A stretch of DNA of 37,879 nucleotides. It comes from Candidatus Altarchaeota archaeon. GTDB taxonomy: Archaea; Altiarchaeota; Altiarchaeia; IMC4; QMZM01. A program made the translations under genes and the position numbers. Position 1 is the first letter of the stretch. Every line of letters begins with the position of its first letter. The stretch is taken from positions 1-37,879 of the forward strand of contig JAFGDV010000023.1 of the NCBI GenBank assembly GCA_016931955.1, written 5' to 3'. A model generated the notes under the pieces. The model worked only from the letters and a program-made list of their open reading frames with translations, made no database searches and was not told where the DNA came from. Shown here one piece after another: positions 22,304-32,500 of this stretch.

Positions 22304-23143
22304 CTATCTGTAGTCTGTCATATCTATTGTGTATTCTTCCTCCCCGGTGTGTTTGATCACGACGAACCTTATCTCCCGGTCCCTTAATTCTCCGTAGTCC
22401 TTGAAGACGTAGGTGTTTACTGCGAAGTAGGGGGGTGAACCCGGCCAGTAAGCTGTCGTCTCGGGTGAATCATCCGTTATCGTCTCTATTGGATGGATGA
22501 CTTCGCCCCTCAGCTTTATCACAGCCGCTATGTCGTCTGCGAAATCCTTTGAGTTGCCGTAGAGTTTCACCCTGAACTCTATCTCTCTCCGTGTCGTGAT
22601 TTCATAGATCTCCTCATCGCTTAGTTTCCTGTATTCTCTGGCCTTTGACGCCGCCCTCAGGGCCAGGTTCAGGTATGGCGTGTATACTATGATGTGTTCG
22701 TAGCCTACTGTGTAGTTGGGGTACGAGTATTCACTGAGGATATTCGCCAGATCAAACCGATTCTCTTCACCCCAGTTTATGGCTTCGTCGATTTCTTTTT
22801 CGGTGAGCCACCTCTCCAGGATGGGGATGGTTGTCGTAGTCGTTGTCCTGCAGACGAACTCGCACAGGCACGTTGTCTGATTGATTCCACAGTATTCTAC
22901 CGGTCTTGGATCGCATTGTTGCTGACAATATGTCTGGCAGTTGTCTTCAGTCCAAGGACATGGTTTTGTCGTAGTAGTTGTAGTGGTCGTCGTGGTTTCC
23001 TTGATCATGGTTGTTGGAGGGCAGTCCACTATGTCCGTCACTATTGTGCCGTCCCAGCACTGGTATTCTAGTTTAGGTTCTGATTGGCTGACACATCCGC
23101 AGAATAACGTGATAGAGAGTAAGAGGATTGTTTGCGCCCTCAT
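22304..23143 (-). CDS. Secreted lipoprotein with Thr-rich linkers
   Basis: A 279-residue protein with a signal ending in a lipobox Phe-Cys-Gly-Cys (residues 14-17), then a Cys-rich knot (CQTYCQQQCDP, YCGINQTTCLCEFVC) flanked by two runs of threonine. Thr runs are typical O-glycosylated spacers of archaeal surface lipoproteins. The larger C-terminal domain (about 120-279) contains HIIVYTPYLNLALRAASKAR, is unrecognised and lies outside the cell. The long (ACT)n DNA run encoding the linker is a microsatellite that may vary in length. A TATA-like TATTTATA lies 22-30 bases upstream of the ATG. Confidence 0.75.
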   Translation of the reverse strand: MRAQTILLLSITLFCGCVSQSEPKLEYQCWDGTIVTDIVDCPPTTMIKETTTTTTTTTTKPCPWTEDNCQTYCQQQCDPRPVEYCGINQTTCLCEFVCRTTTTTTIPILERWLTEKEIDEAINWGEENRFDLANILSEYSYPNYTVGYEHIIVYTPYLNLALRAASKAREYRKLSDEEIYEITTRREIEFRVKLYGNSKDFADDIAAVIKLRGEVIHPIETITDDSPETTAYWPGSPPYFAVNTYVFKDYGELRDREIRFVVIKHTGEEEYTIDMTDYR

Positions 23144-23209
23144 ATTATCCCTTTTATCCTTCTGCTATAAATACTTCAGGTTTTTTTATACCTAAGTGAA
23201 ATACTTTAT

Positions 23210-24607
23210 ATGAGTGGGCTTTTTGGGGTCGTCTGCAGAGGCGACTGCTCTAGTAGTCTATTTCTCGGCACAGACTACCACTCCCACCTAGGAACACAAT
23301 ACGGCGGCTTGGCTGTTTATTCCGGCGACTCCATAAAAAAGAAGATCCACGACATCAGCAGAAGCCAGTTCAAGTCCAAGTTCTTCGACGACATACAGCT
23401 GATGAAGGGCAACTCAGGCATCGGTGTCATAAGCAATAAATACGCTCAACCCCTCGTCTTCCAGTCCCAGCTGGGGTCCTTTGCCATATGCACCGACGGC
23501 TTGATCGAGAACGAAGACGAGCTCATAGCTGAATTGATCTCGGACGGCATATTCTTCAACGAACTCAGCAATGGCTCAACCAACGCGACTGAATTGGTTG
23601 CTAGATTGATCTGCCAAAAGGATTCAATAGTTGAAGGGATCGCCTACATGTTCAAAAAGATTGAAGGTTCTATATCCCTGCTCTTGTTGAATAAAGAAGG
23701 CGTATATGCTGCGAGAGACCGCCATGGTCATTCATCCCTCGTAGTAGGTATTGGCGAAGATAAGTGCGCAGTAGCCTCCGAATCATGTTCCTTCCCGAAC
23801 CTTGGGTTGGATTCTGTTAAATTCCTCGGACCCGGAGAAGTGGTCTTGTTGAAGTCTGACAGCTTTGAGTCCCTGAAATCTAATGGGGAGCTTAACAGGG
23901 TCTGCGCTTTTCTCTGGATCTATACTGGATTCCCTGCTTCAAGCTATGAGGGGAAGAACGTGGAATTCGTCAGGGAACGCTGTGGCATGGCTATTGCGGA
24001 AAAAGATGATGTGGAAGCCGACATGGTGGCGGGCGTCCCGGATTCTGGGACGGCGCACGCAGTCGGCTATGCCATGACGTCCGGAATCCCCTATAGGAGG
24101 CCGCTCGTCAAATACACTCCCGGATACGGGCGCAGCTATATTCCGCCTTCTCAGGAGATAAGGGACCAGGTAGCCTTTATGAAGCTTATACCAAGCGTTG
24201 ACTTGATAAGGGACAAACGCATAGTCTTGTGTGAGGATTCCATCGTCAGGGGGACTCAGTTGAGGAATTACACCCTAAAGAAATTGTTCGACGCCGGCGC
24301 CAAGGAAGTCCATGTGAGACCTGCCTGTCCCCCTCTCCTCTTTCCCTGCAAGTTCAACATCTCTACCAGGACTAGGGACGAGCTTATCGCGCGGAGGGCG
24401 ATCAAGTCCCTGGAAGGCAGAGATCTTGAGGACATCAGTGAATACCTTGATCCTAGTTCTGAGAAATACGGGAAGATGGTGGAGTGGATCAGGGAGGACA
24501 TAGGAGCCACTTCTCTGAGATATATCTCAGTCGAAGACATGGTGGAGGCCATCGGTCTTCCAAGGAATGAACTATGCCTCTACTGTTGGACTGGAAGATT
24601 TCATTAA
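23210..24607 (+). CDS. PurF-like amidophosphoribosyltransferase lacking the catalytic Cys
   Basis: A 465-residue protein with an N-terminal class II glutamine amidotransferase domain (1-220) and a C-terminal phosphoribosyltransferase domain. The PRPP loop RIVLCEDSIVRGTQL (337-351) and YTPGYGRSYIPPSQE fit PurF, as does the Cys-rich end LCLYCWTGRF. However, the chain begins Met-Ser-Gly-Leu-Phe-Gly, whereas active PurF begins Met-Cys-Gly, with Cys2 as the glutaminase nucleophile. The first Cys is at residue 9. Glutamine hydrolysis should therefore be lost. Either ammonia is used directly or the protein has another role; I recall a similar Cys-less group in some anaerobes. Promoter: a TATA-like TTTTTTTATAC about 25 bases upstream. 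Confidence 0.8.
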   Translation: MSGLFGVVCRGDCSSSLFLGTDYHSHLGTQYGGLAVYSGDSIKKKIHDISRSQFKSKFFDDIQLMKGNSGIGVISNKYAQPLVFQSQLGSFAICTDGLIENEDELIAELISDGIFFNELSNGSTNATELVARLICQKDSIVEGIAYMFKKIEGSISLLLLNKEGVYAARDRHGHSSLVVGIGEDKCAVASESCSFPNLGLDSVKFLGPGEVVLLKSDSFESLKSNGELNRVCAFLWIYTGFPASSYEGKNVEFVRERCGMAIAEKDDVEADMVAGVPDSGTAHAVGYAMTSGIPYRRPLVKYTPGYGRSYIPPSQEIRDQVAFMKLIPSVDLIRDKRIVLCEDSIVRGTQLRNYTLKKLFDAGAKEVHVRPACPPLLFPCKFNISTRTRDELIARRAIKSLEGRDLEDISEYLDPSSEKYGKMVEWIREDIGATSLRYISVEDMVEAIGLPRNELCLYCWTGRFH

Positions 24608-24631
24608 TTTTAATCCCTCCTATATTATATC

Positions 24632-25483
24632 ATGGACCTCAGCAATATCGGAGTCTTCGATATTTTATGGATTCTGTTCATTCTCTTGTTCCTGATTCCC
24701 TTGATCCGGAAGAAGTTCACGGACGCTGCAAGATTCGCATTAATCCGGAGTATTGAGCGGGCTAGGAAGTCTCGGGTTATCACGATGATCCACCGCCAGG
24801 AGGGTCTCAGCTTTCTTGGAGTCTCCCTCAGCTACATCAATATTGAAGACTCTGAGAGGATTCTCAGAGCTATCCGTTTGACTCCTGATGATGTTCCAAT
24901 AGACTTGATACTGCACACCCCTGGCGGCATTGTTCTTGCCGCGACTCAGATTGCTCTCGCATTGAAGAAGCACCCGGCTGAGGTCCGCGTTATTGTCCCC
25001 CACTATGCCATGTCCGGCGGCACCCTCATAGCCTTAGCAGCCGACAGGATCATCATGGACGAGAACGCCGTCTTGGGTCCGGTGGATCCTCAACTGATGG
25101 TGTTCATGAAGTCTTATCCTGCTGCTTCTCTGTTGACTGTCTCTCAGCTGAAGGAGCCTAAGGACATGGACGACGAGACATTGATCTACATCGATGTGGC
25201 CAGGAAGGCTCTCTCTCAGACCAAAAAATTGGTGTGTTCTCTCCTAAGCAGCAGACTGGAAGCTAACGAGGTCGAGTTCATCTGCGAGAAACTGACGGAG
25301 GGCGTGTGGACCCATGATCATCCTCTCACTGTCGAGGATCTTAGGGGGATGAATCTTCCAGTGGAAACGAAGGTCCCAGTGGAGGTATACTATTTGATGA
25401 GCCACTACCCTCAGCCTACGAGGCTCACTCCTTCAGTGGAATACATCCCTGCACCGTATAAGAAGGAACCTAAAGTAAAGTAG
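24632..25483 (+). CDS. Membrane ClpP-class serine protease (SDH/DUF114 family)
   Basis: A 283-residue protein with one N-terminal membrane helix (FDILWILFILLFLIPLI, about 9-25) and a ClpP/SppA crotonase-like domain. LHTPGGIVLAATQIALAL is the oxyanion region; HYAMSGGTLIALAADRIIM has the nucleophile Ser128; a Pro-His-Tyr precedes it. This is the archaeal serine-dehydrogenase-proteinase (SDH) family, thought to act with NfeD-type partners in membrane quality control. No NfeD or stomatin gene is adjacent. It ends 58 bases before the giant surface gene. Confidence 0.85.
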   Translation: MDLSNIGVFDILWILFILLFLIPLIRKKFTDAARFALIRSIERARKSRVITMIHRQEGLSFLGVSLSYINIEDSERILRAIRLTPDDVPIDLILHTPGGIVLAATQIALALKKHPAEVRVIVPHYAMSGGTLIALAADRIIMDENAVLGPVDPQLMVFMKSYPAASLLTVSQLKEPKDMDDETLIYIDVARKALSQTKKLVCSLLSSRLEANEVEFICEKLTEGVWTHDHPLTVEDLRGMNLPVETKVPVEVYYLMSHYPQPTRLTPSVEYIPAPYKKEPKVK

Positions 25484-25541
25484 GGCTTTTTAAAGAACCA
25501 AGTCTATAGATAATTCTATATCTACTGTAGGTGGTTGGCTT

Positions 25542-28500
25542 ATGAACCTTAAGCAGAGAATCTTGGCTGTGTTGGTCTTTTTTATATTATGCTCTGGACT
25601 TACTGTGGCGGATTATGGTCGAATCTTATCTGTCCAAGAGAATTCTGGCAGAGATCTCTCGGATTATCAGGTTTTGGTTAATCTTTCAGGGGATGATTTC
25701 CCTGTTGAGTCAGCAGCAGGCGGTTCTGATATACGCTTCTACGATATGTATGGCCTTATGCTGCCTTACTGGATTGAGTCTTTTGATCCCTCCTCGCCTG
25801 AGGCGCTTATCTGGGTCAGGGTGCCTTTTATCCCTGCTAATGAGACAGCAGCTCTCTTGGTTTCTTGGGGGGAGCCTTCTCTGCCTGCGGTGAGCAATGC
25901 TTCCGCCGTCTTTGAGTGCTTTGACGACTTTGAGTCAGGCAGCTTAGGGAACTGGCAGGTTGTCGCAGCTAGTTGGTCTATCATCAATGAATCAGGTAAC
26001 TTGGTTATTAGGGGTAGTGGGGGTTCGAACACCCATCATGGCTTGGCTTGGAAGGGATTTGTTCCCTTAGCGCCTGGGATTGAGGTGAAAGCGAGGGTTA
26101 AAAACATCGACCCATATAGTTCTAGTCCTGGTAGGGTGGATCCTGGCATCTATTGGGGTTATACTTCTCTTGCAGGTTCCGCACTCCCTGGTTATGCTGC
26201 TAACTCAGATAACAGGTATCATAGGCTTCGCGTTGTCAGGTCTACGGGTTCTGAGACCATCCTTGATTCTCAATACATATCCTCTATGAGTTCTTCAAAA
26301 TACTATACCTACATCCTTCGTGTACAGGATGATGGTTCTCTCTCTGGCATGATACTTGACGGCGATTCTGTGATATATTCTACGAATGCTGTTGACCTTA
26401 CCTATGTGAGCTCAGCAAACCATCCTGGCCTATTTGCCGACTTCGACGGCAAAGCAGGTTACTGGGATGATTTCGTGGTTAGAAAATATACATATCCTGA
26501 GCCGAATGTATCAATAAGCGAGCTTCCCGTACCTAGGCTTTTTGGGTTCTCTGACAACTTCAGCAGTGATTCTGGTATGTGGACGTATGTGGGCAGCGCC
26601 TATCGTGATGCAACGAACGAGTATGTGGTTCTCACGACAAATGGAGGCGGCCAGGTCGGCGTCGTCTGGCTGAAGGAGAATATTTCGTCGAATTTTTCTG
26701 TTGACTTCAGGTATTTGATCACCTACTGTGGGTTTTATAGGGGGGATGGTATGGTTTTCATGTTTTATAAGGACCGCAATTATGTGCCTGGCAGTGGAGG
26801 GGCTCTTGGGTTCATCGGCTCCCCTTCAGTTGTTCCAGGCTATGGCGTCGAATTCCAGACTTGGCTGAGCAATCATGTTTCCTTGATTAAGGACAGCGTC
26901 GACAACCATCTAAAGTCCGTCGGCGGCTCGTGCTACTGTGATGGAGTGTGGCATAATGTTTCAGTCAGAGTCAACGATTCCGGTGTCTCAGTCTTCCGTG
27001 ATGGCGCCTTCCTGTTATCTTGGAGTGGTACTATGAATCGTTCCTTTGGTGGCTTCGGTTTTTCGGCCGCCACTGGTATGGCTGTAGAATACCATATCAT
27101 CGACGACTTCAGGATAACTGCGGGTCATTCGCCTTCTCCTCCTGAACCAGGGCCGGCATTCAATTTCTCCATCTCTGATAACCAGACCACGTCTGTCGGC
27201 GGAGACGCAGTTTATGCGTTAACTCTGAGCAACCCGAACATGTTTCCATTAATTCTTAATCTGAGCGTCTCCGGCCTTGATGCAGGCTGGTTTACTCTGA
27301 GCGATGAGTCTGTGCTTCTGGTCGCCGGTGAAACACGTGATGTCTTGTTGTATGTGTCCGTCCCCGAAGACTGTGGCGCTGCCGGAGTCCGTCTCTTTAG
27401 TGTTTCTGCAGGCGGAAAGTCTGTTGATTCTGTTTTATTCGTCGATTCTGCGCCCATAATCTCTGATCTGATACCTCATAACTACTCTACTCTGAGCTCT
27501 AATGATGTCTTGTTTTCCTGGAAGACGTCTGTGAACTCCTCCACAGAGTTGTTCCTTAAAGAGGAATCTGAGCCTGATTTTTCATCCCTTGTGGGCGTTA
27601 ATGGATTAGATCATGTTGTGCTTGCATCTAATCTTACCAGGAATATGCTCTACTCTTGGTATGTGCGCAGCTATTCTGTCTGCGGCTGCTCTAACTCCTC
27701 TGAGAGAGTCTTCTACGTAGACAACGGCGTCGTATTCACTCAGGATGATTACTTCTTTAATGTTGAGCGGGACTATAACCAGTATGTTATCCTCTCTGTC
27801 AGAAACCTGGATTCTGAGTCTCATACCTTATTAGTTCAGGCCATGAACCCCTACGATGACCTTATTGTGGGCTTCGTCGGTAATGGTTCACTTGACCAGA
27901 ACCTCGGCCTTGATCCGGGTGAATCCGCTGACATGCATTTCATGGTCCATGCTCAGGATGCGATGCTTGAAGACTATTCTCTCCTTGTTAATCTCACAAA
28001 CCTTGGCGTGGAGAACATCTCAGACTATGCCGTAGTCCACGTCCATGTCCGCCGTCCCAACATCAATTTCACGTTAACTGAGCTTAGTGTGAATCCAGTG
28101 ACCTTGGCGAAGACTTATAAGATAACTAACTACGGGGATCCGATAACAGACCTCAAGGTGTCTGCGGATGATAGTCTTTCCGCTGGTCTTTTGTTTAATC
28201 CTGTTATAAACCACGGCAACCTCCGTAGCGGTAATTCAGTCGAATTTGAAGCCATCCCCGTCCTCTTTGAGAATTTCACGGGCATTGTGGGCGAGATCAG
28301 GGTTCAGGGGTTGGATTCTGTTGTGGTGGGGGGCGCTAACTTTACTCTGCCTCCAGGCAAGCAGGTCTATCTGGGTAAGGTGTATAATCCTCAGTTGTGC
28401 ATTCAACTGGAGGACTGGTATTGCAGTAACCGCCCTAATGTCGACATATACTTTGATATTCCTGCGGGGTACTTTGCGGATAATTCTCAGAGCGGCACCC

Positions 28501-29588
28501 TGCGTATGTCGTTTGACCCAAACTATGATAACTGGCATGTTAAACCCCATAATGTCTACTTGAGCGTTAACGGGCACTCGGTTGGCTCCATAATCAACAG
28601 GATTCCTGAAGATAGTTATTCCTTCTCCTTTAGTCCGGAGCTTCTGCACTATTCTGAGAGCGGCGTCGGACGTAACGTTATCAGTCTGCGCTCAACTCAT
28701 CCTCCAGGCCATTACTCCGTCTATTACGGCGTTGGAGTATGTACTTGTCTGGATGAGTATTCTGGCTATGTTGTCGCCACTAGTTCGGAGGAGGCCAGCG
28801 AGTTGTTGTGGAGTTTAAGTTTCCTATTCAAGAGTTCATCGTTTATCGACTTTGAGTTGTTGTCTCCTCTTCTTGGTGAAGAGTTGGTCGCCGGCAGGCC
28901 TACTGTGGTGAGGGCGCGGGTTATCGATGATGGTTCAGGCGGCACCTACCCTGTGAATGCTTCTTTTTCAGGCGGCAAGGTTGTCTGGTTGTTTGATGAC
29001 GGAAAGCATGGCGACGAGGTTGCTGGGGATGGGGTCTACACCAACTATGTGGTTCCTCCTATGGCTCATACAGGCAGCCTTAATCTCTACTCCGAGAACT
29101 GTGTTACATCTGCCTTGTTTGAATTGGATTTCAACATATCCTTGCTTCCTGACTTGGCGGTTTCCTCTGCAGGCATATCCTTCTCTAATCCTTCTCCTGC
29201 AGTCAATGAATCCATAACAGTTGATGCTAGAGTCCACAACATCGGATACGATAATATCTCGGATGTCCGGGTTCAGTTGTTCGTTGGCTCTGATACGTTA
29301 TCTGAGCAGGTTTTTCCGTTTTTGCCGGTTGGCAGCCACGTTTCTGTTTCAGCGAACTGGACTGCTTCAGCAGGCGACCATCTTTTCTCTGTTTTCGCGG
29401 ATCCCTACGACGCCATCCCTGAAGTGTATGAGACCAATAATTTTGCCTCTAGGCTGCTTTCCGTAGGCGGCGGAGGTGGGGGTGGCGGAGGAGGTAATGG
29501 GACAGGTAATGAGACAGCAGGTGATCTTCCCGACCTGGCCGTCTACGGCCACGAGATCATTTTCATGAAGATTGGGGGTGGCGGATGA
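25542..29588 (+). CDS. Giant surface protein: DUF2341, lectin-like, CARDB
   Basis: A 1,348-residue secreted protein. Signal peptide about 1-24. DUF2341 (about 25-115) shows DLSDYQVLVNLSGDDFP and DIRFYDMYGLMLPYWIE. A jelly-roll domain (about 125-325) and an L-type lectin-like domain (about 330-525; GDGMVFMFYKDRNYVPG) follow. Then come several beta-sandwiches, including an Fn3-like one near 640-730. A region at about 1105-1200 shows DDGKHGDEVAGDGVYTNYVV, a pattern common before surface anchors. CARDB begins at about 1203 (LPDLAVSSAGISF). The end is odd: a Gly run (about 1310), then the opening of a second CARDB (LPDLAVYGHEIIF), then the stop. It overlaps the toxin-type gene by four bases, suggesting joint production. 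Codon choice is strongly T-ending. Confidence 0.8.
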   Translation: MNLKQRILAVLVFFILCSGLTVADYGRILSVQENSGRDLSDYQVLVNLSGDDFPVESAAGGSDIRFYDMYGLMLPYWIESFDPSSPEALIWVRVPFIPANETAALLVSWGEPSLPAVSNASAVFECFDDFESGSLGNWQVVAASWSIINESGNLVIRGSGGSNTHHGLAWKGFVPLAPGIEVKARVKNIDPYSSSPGRVDPGIYWGYTSLAGSALPGYAANSDNRYHRLRVVRSTGSETILDSQYISSMSSSKYYTYILRVQDDGSLSGMILDGDSVIYSTNAVDLTYVSSANHPGLFADFDGKAGYWDDFVVRKYTYPEPNVSISELPVPRLFGFSDNFSSDSGMWTYVGSAYRDATNEYVVLTTNGGGQVGVVWLKENISSNFSVDFRYLITYCGFYRGDGMVFMFYKDRNYVPGSGGALGFIGSPSVVPGYGVEFQTWLSNHVSLIKDSVDNHLKSVGGSCYCDGVWHNVSVRVNDSGVSVFRDGAFLLSWSGTMNRSFGGFGFSAATGMAVEYHIIDDFRITAGHSPSPPEPGPAFNFSISDNQTTSVGGDAVYALTLSNPNMFPLILNLSVSGLDAGWFTLSDESVLLVAGETRDVLLYVSVPEDCGAAGVRLFSVSAGGKSVDSVLFVDSAPIISDLIPHNYSTLSSNDVLFSWKTSVNSSTELFLKEESEPDFSSLVGVNGLDHVVLASNLTRNMLYSWYVRSYSVCGCSNSSERVFYVDNGVVFTQDDYFFNVERDYNQYVILSVRNLDSESHTLLVQAMNPYDDLIVGFVGNGSLDQNLGLDPGESADMHFMVHAQDAMLEDYSLLVNLTNLGVENISDYAVVHVHVRRPNINFTLTELSVNPVTLAKTYKITNYGDPITDLKVSADDSLSAGLLFNPVINHGNLRSGNSVEFEAIPVLFENFTGIVGEIRVQGLDSVVVGGANFTLPPGKQVYLGKVYNPQLCIQLEDWYCSNRPNVDIYFDIPAGYFADNSQSGTLRMSFDPNYDNWHVKPHNVYLSVNGHSVGSIINRIPEDSYSFSFSPELLHYSESGVGRNVISLRSTHPPGHYSVYYGVGVCTCLDEYSGYVVATSSEEASELLWSLSFLFKSSSFIDFELLSPLLGEELVAGRPTVVRARVIDDGSGGTYPVNASFSGGKVVWLFDDGKHGDEVAGDGVYTNYVVPPMAHTGSLNLYSENCVTSALFELDFNISLLPDLAVSSAGISFSNPSPAVNESITVDARVHNIGYDNISDVRVQLFVGSDTLSEQVFPFLPVGSHVSVSANWTASAGDHLFSVFADPYDAIPEVYETNNFASRLLSVGGGGGGGGGGNGTGNETAGDLPDLAVYGHEIIFMKIGGGG

Positions 29589-32500
29589 TGGATCATAGAA
29601 CCTCTCTCTTGGTCGTCTTTGTTGTTCTGTTGTCGACTTTAGGCGCTGCTGCCGGCTTCGATGTCTCCGTTGTCCCGAAGAAGGAGGAGGTGTCGGTTGG
29701 TGAAGTGGTTGACGTCGTCGTGGAACTCTCGAGTAAAGACTTTGAAGGCAACCTCTCTCTTTCAGTAGTTCTTGATAAAGAGGGGATTGATCTTTCCTGG
29801 TTTAATTGGTCTTCTCTTAATGTTTCCCTTTCTTTGGGTGAAGTGAGGGTTATCCCCTTGCGGGTCAATGTTCCCTTCATCACTTCTTCTGGGAATAAGA
29901 AGTTTGTCGTGGAAGCTGTATCCTCTGACAAGTCCTCATCCGGTAAGTGTATGTTTAAGGTCTTTGATTCTTCGCCGAGTGTTTTTCTGTCTTCTCCAGT
30001 GAATGACTCCTTCGTTGAAGACATTGTTGGAGTGGATGGCTTTGTTTCTGGCACTGATGTCCTGGTTTCTTTGTCTGTGGATTCTTCCTTTGTCTCCAGT
30101 TCTTTGCCTTATCTCTGGAATACGTCAGAATACCTGGATGGAGGGCATGTTTTGTCTTTGACCGCTTCCAGTAAAAAGGATTCTAATTCATCGTCCGTGT
30201 TTGTGGAAGTGGATAATACCTGGCCTTCTGTTTTGTTCTATTCTCCCTTGAATGGTTCCTGTGTTGCGGGTTTGGTTGAAGTGGATGGTTCTTTCTCTGA
30301 TTTGTATCTTGATTCCACGAACTTGAGCATCGACGGCGTGGTCGTCTCCGATGTTTTGCCTTATACTTGGGATACTTCCATTTACTCTGATGGCTGGCAT
30401 ATCCTTTCTCTGTCAGCCTCTGACTTCATAGGTCATCAGTCATCTGTGAGTAATCATCTTTACGTTGACAACACGCCTCTTAGTCTCTCCGTCTTTGAGC
30501 TTACCGTGAATCCTACTTTGGAGGATCCTGAGTACACCCTCTTGGGTGTGGTGAACAAGAATGCCTCTGTCTACGTTAACGGCGTCCCTGTTTCTTTGGT
30601 GAATCTTTCTTTCATGCGCTCTCTTACCTTGCATGAGGGCCTTAACTCTGTAGAAGTCGTTGCCCTGGATTGCGTGGGTAGGAATGTTTCTTGGACTCAG
30701 TCTCGTGCCTTGGACGGCGACCGTCTTCCTGATTGGTATGAGTTGTCTGTTCTTGGAACTGATCCATTGGATGGTGACTCAGATGATAACAACATCTCGG
30801 ATGGTTTTGAGGATTTTGACTCTGATTGGGTTTTGAACTATTTTGAGTTTCTTTTCTTGACTGATCCCTTCAGTAATGACACCGACGGTGATTCTTTGTC
30901 TGACTTCTTCGAGCTCCAGTACCTGGGTTCTTCTCCTCTTCTTTTTGACTCTAATGGCGACGGCTTTTCTGATGGTGTGGACGACCCCGACGGCGATTCT
31001 TTGTCTAATCTGGAGGAGCAGTCTGCCGGCAGTCATCCTTGGCATAATGACTCCGACTTCGATGGTCTTTTGGATCCTGAGGAAATAGTTTTTGGCTCTG
31101 ATCCTATGTGGTTTGACTCCGACGGTGATTTTCTCAGGGATTGGAGTGAGCGTAACTTGGGAACTGATCCCTTGAATAATGACAGTGACTTTGATGGTGT
31201 CTTGGATGGTTTGGAGCTTTATTCTCTTAAATTCTTGAGCAATGATAGCCTGGCTTCTGCCGTTGTCACCGGAGTCGGCGACTTCACTGGCTTGGTTTCT
31301 GTGGAATATTTTTCTGAGAATCCCCTCTTCGCCTATGGTAGTCTTCCGGGTTTTGTTTCTGCCGCCGAATTCAGGTCAGCCAGAAATTTTTCGTCTGCCA
31401 TGATCAGGCTTTATTATCCTTCCTCCGTCAACGAATCTAACTTGTCTTTGTTTTACTGGGATCCAATTGACCTGGAATTCATTGAAGTCGCCAACCAGAC
31501 TTGGAACCCAGATGAAGACTACATCGAAGCCGAAGTAAGCCATTTTTCATTTTATTATCTGTTTGATTCGGGCAGGGTGTTTCGTTCTTGGGATAGTATC
31601 TTGTTTGACCTTGGTGATGTTGTCCGTATTTCTGTTCCCGTCTATAATTCAGGTAATGATTCTGCTTTTGATGTTCGTGTTGGCTTGTTTGTGGGTGATC
31701 CTTTTGATGGTGGTTTTTTGGTGGATGAGGATGTTATTTCTTATATTGCTCAGGATTCCTATGAGGTGGCTTCTTTTTCTTATACGTTGTCTGATGACTT
31801 GGAGTTGTGGGTTGTTGCTGACTTTGATGAAGCCATTAATGAGTCTAATGAGGCGAATAATGACGCTTTTGTTGTGTATTCTACGAAGGATTCTGATGGG
31901 GATGGTTTGTCTGATTGGGAGGAAGTCTACGGTACTAGGTTGACTTATCCTTGGTTGCTTGTCTCTCATCCTGATCCTTGGTCTGTTCCTGATTTTAAGG
32001 GTTATGGTCTGCCTAATGTTGACTCTGACTGGGATGGTGTCCCTAATTTCTTGGATAATGATTCGGATAATGATGGTCTTTTTGACTGGGAGGAGGTCAC
32101 TGGGGTGGAATTGTTGGGCGGCAGACGCTACCACACATACATCTCCGATCCCTACAGCCCGGACACAGACAGAGACGGATTGACCGACAAAGAAGAAGTC
32201 GACGGCTGGTATGTGAAGGTTATAGATACTAAAGAAGAAGCTATAGCCTGTTATATGGCGTTTTTGGATGCTGAGAATAGGGGAGAAGAACCTACGTCGG
32301 TGGATATTACGGAATACATTGAGGAGTATGCTGTGGTTTCTAATCCTCAGGTTAATGATTCTGATCTTGATGGTGTTTTGGATTCTGAAGAGCGTTGGGC
32401 TGGTTTAGATCCTAATAAGGGTGACACGGATGGAGATTATATCCCTGATCTGGTTGAGTTGCATGGTCCCTACTTGGATGCTGATTTTTTTGATATAACT

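Noticed and set aside
29470-29500. GGN run near the end of the 1,348-residue gene as a G-quadruplex or sequencing error
   Set aside because: It encodes a plain glycine linker in frame; an error is possible but the frame continues sensibly into a CARDB-like start.
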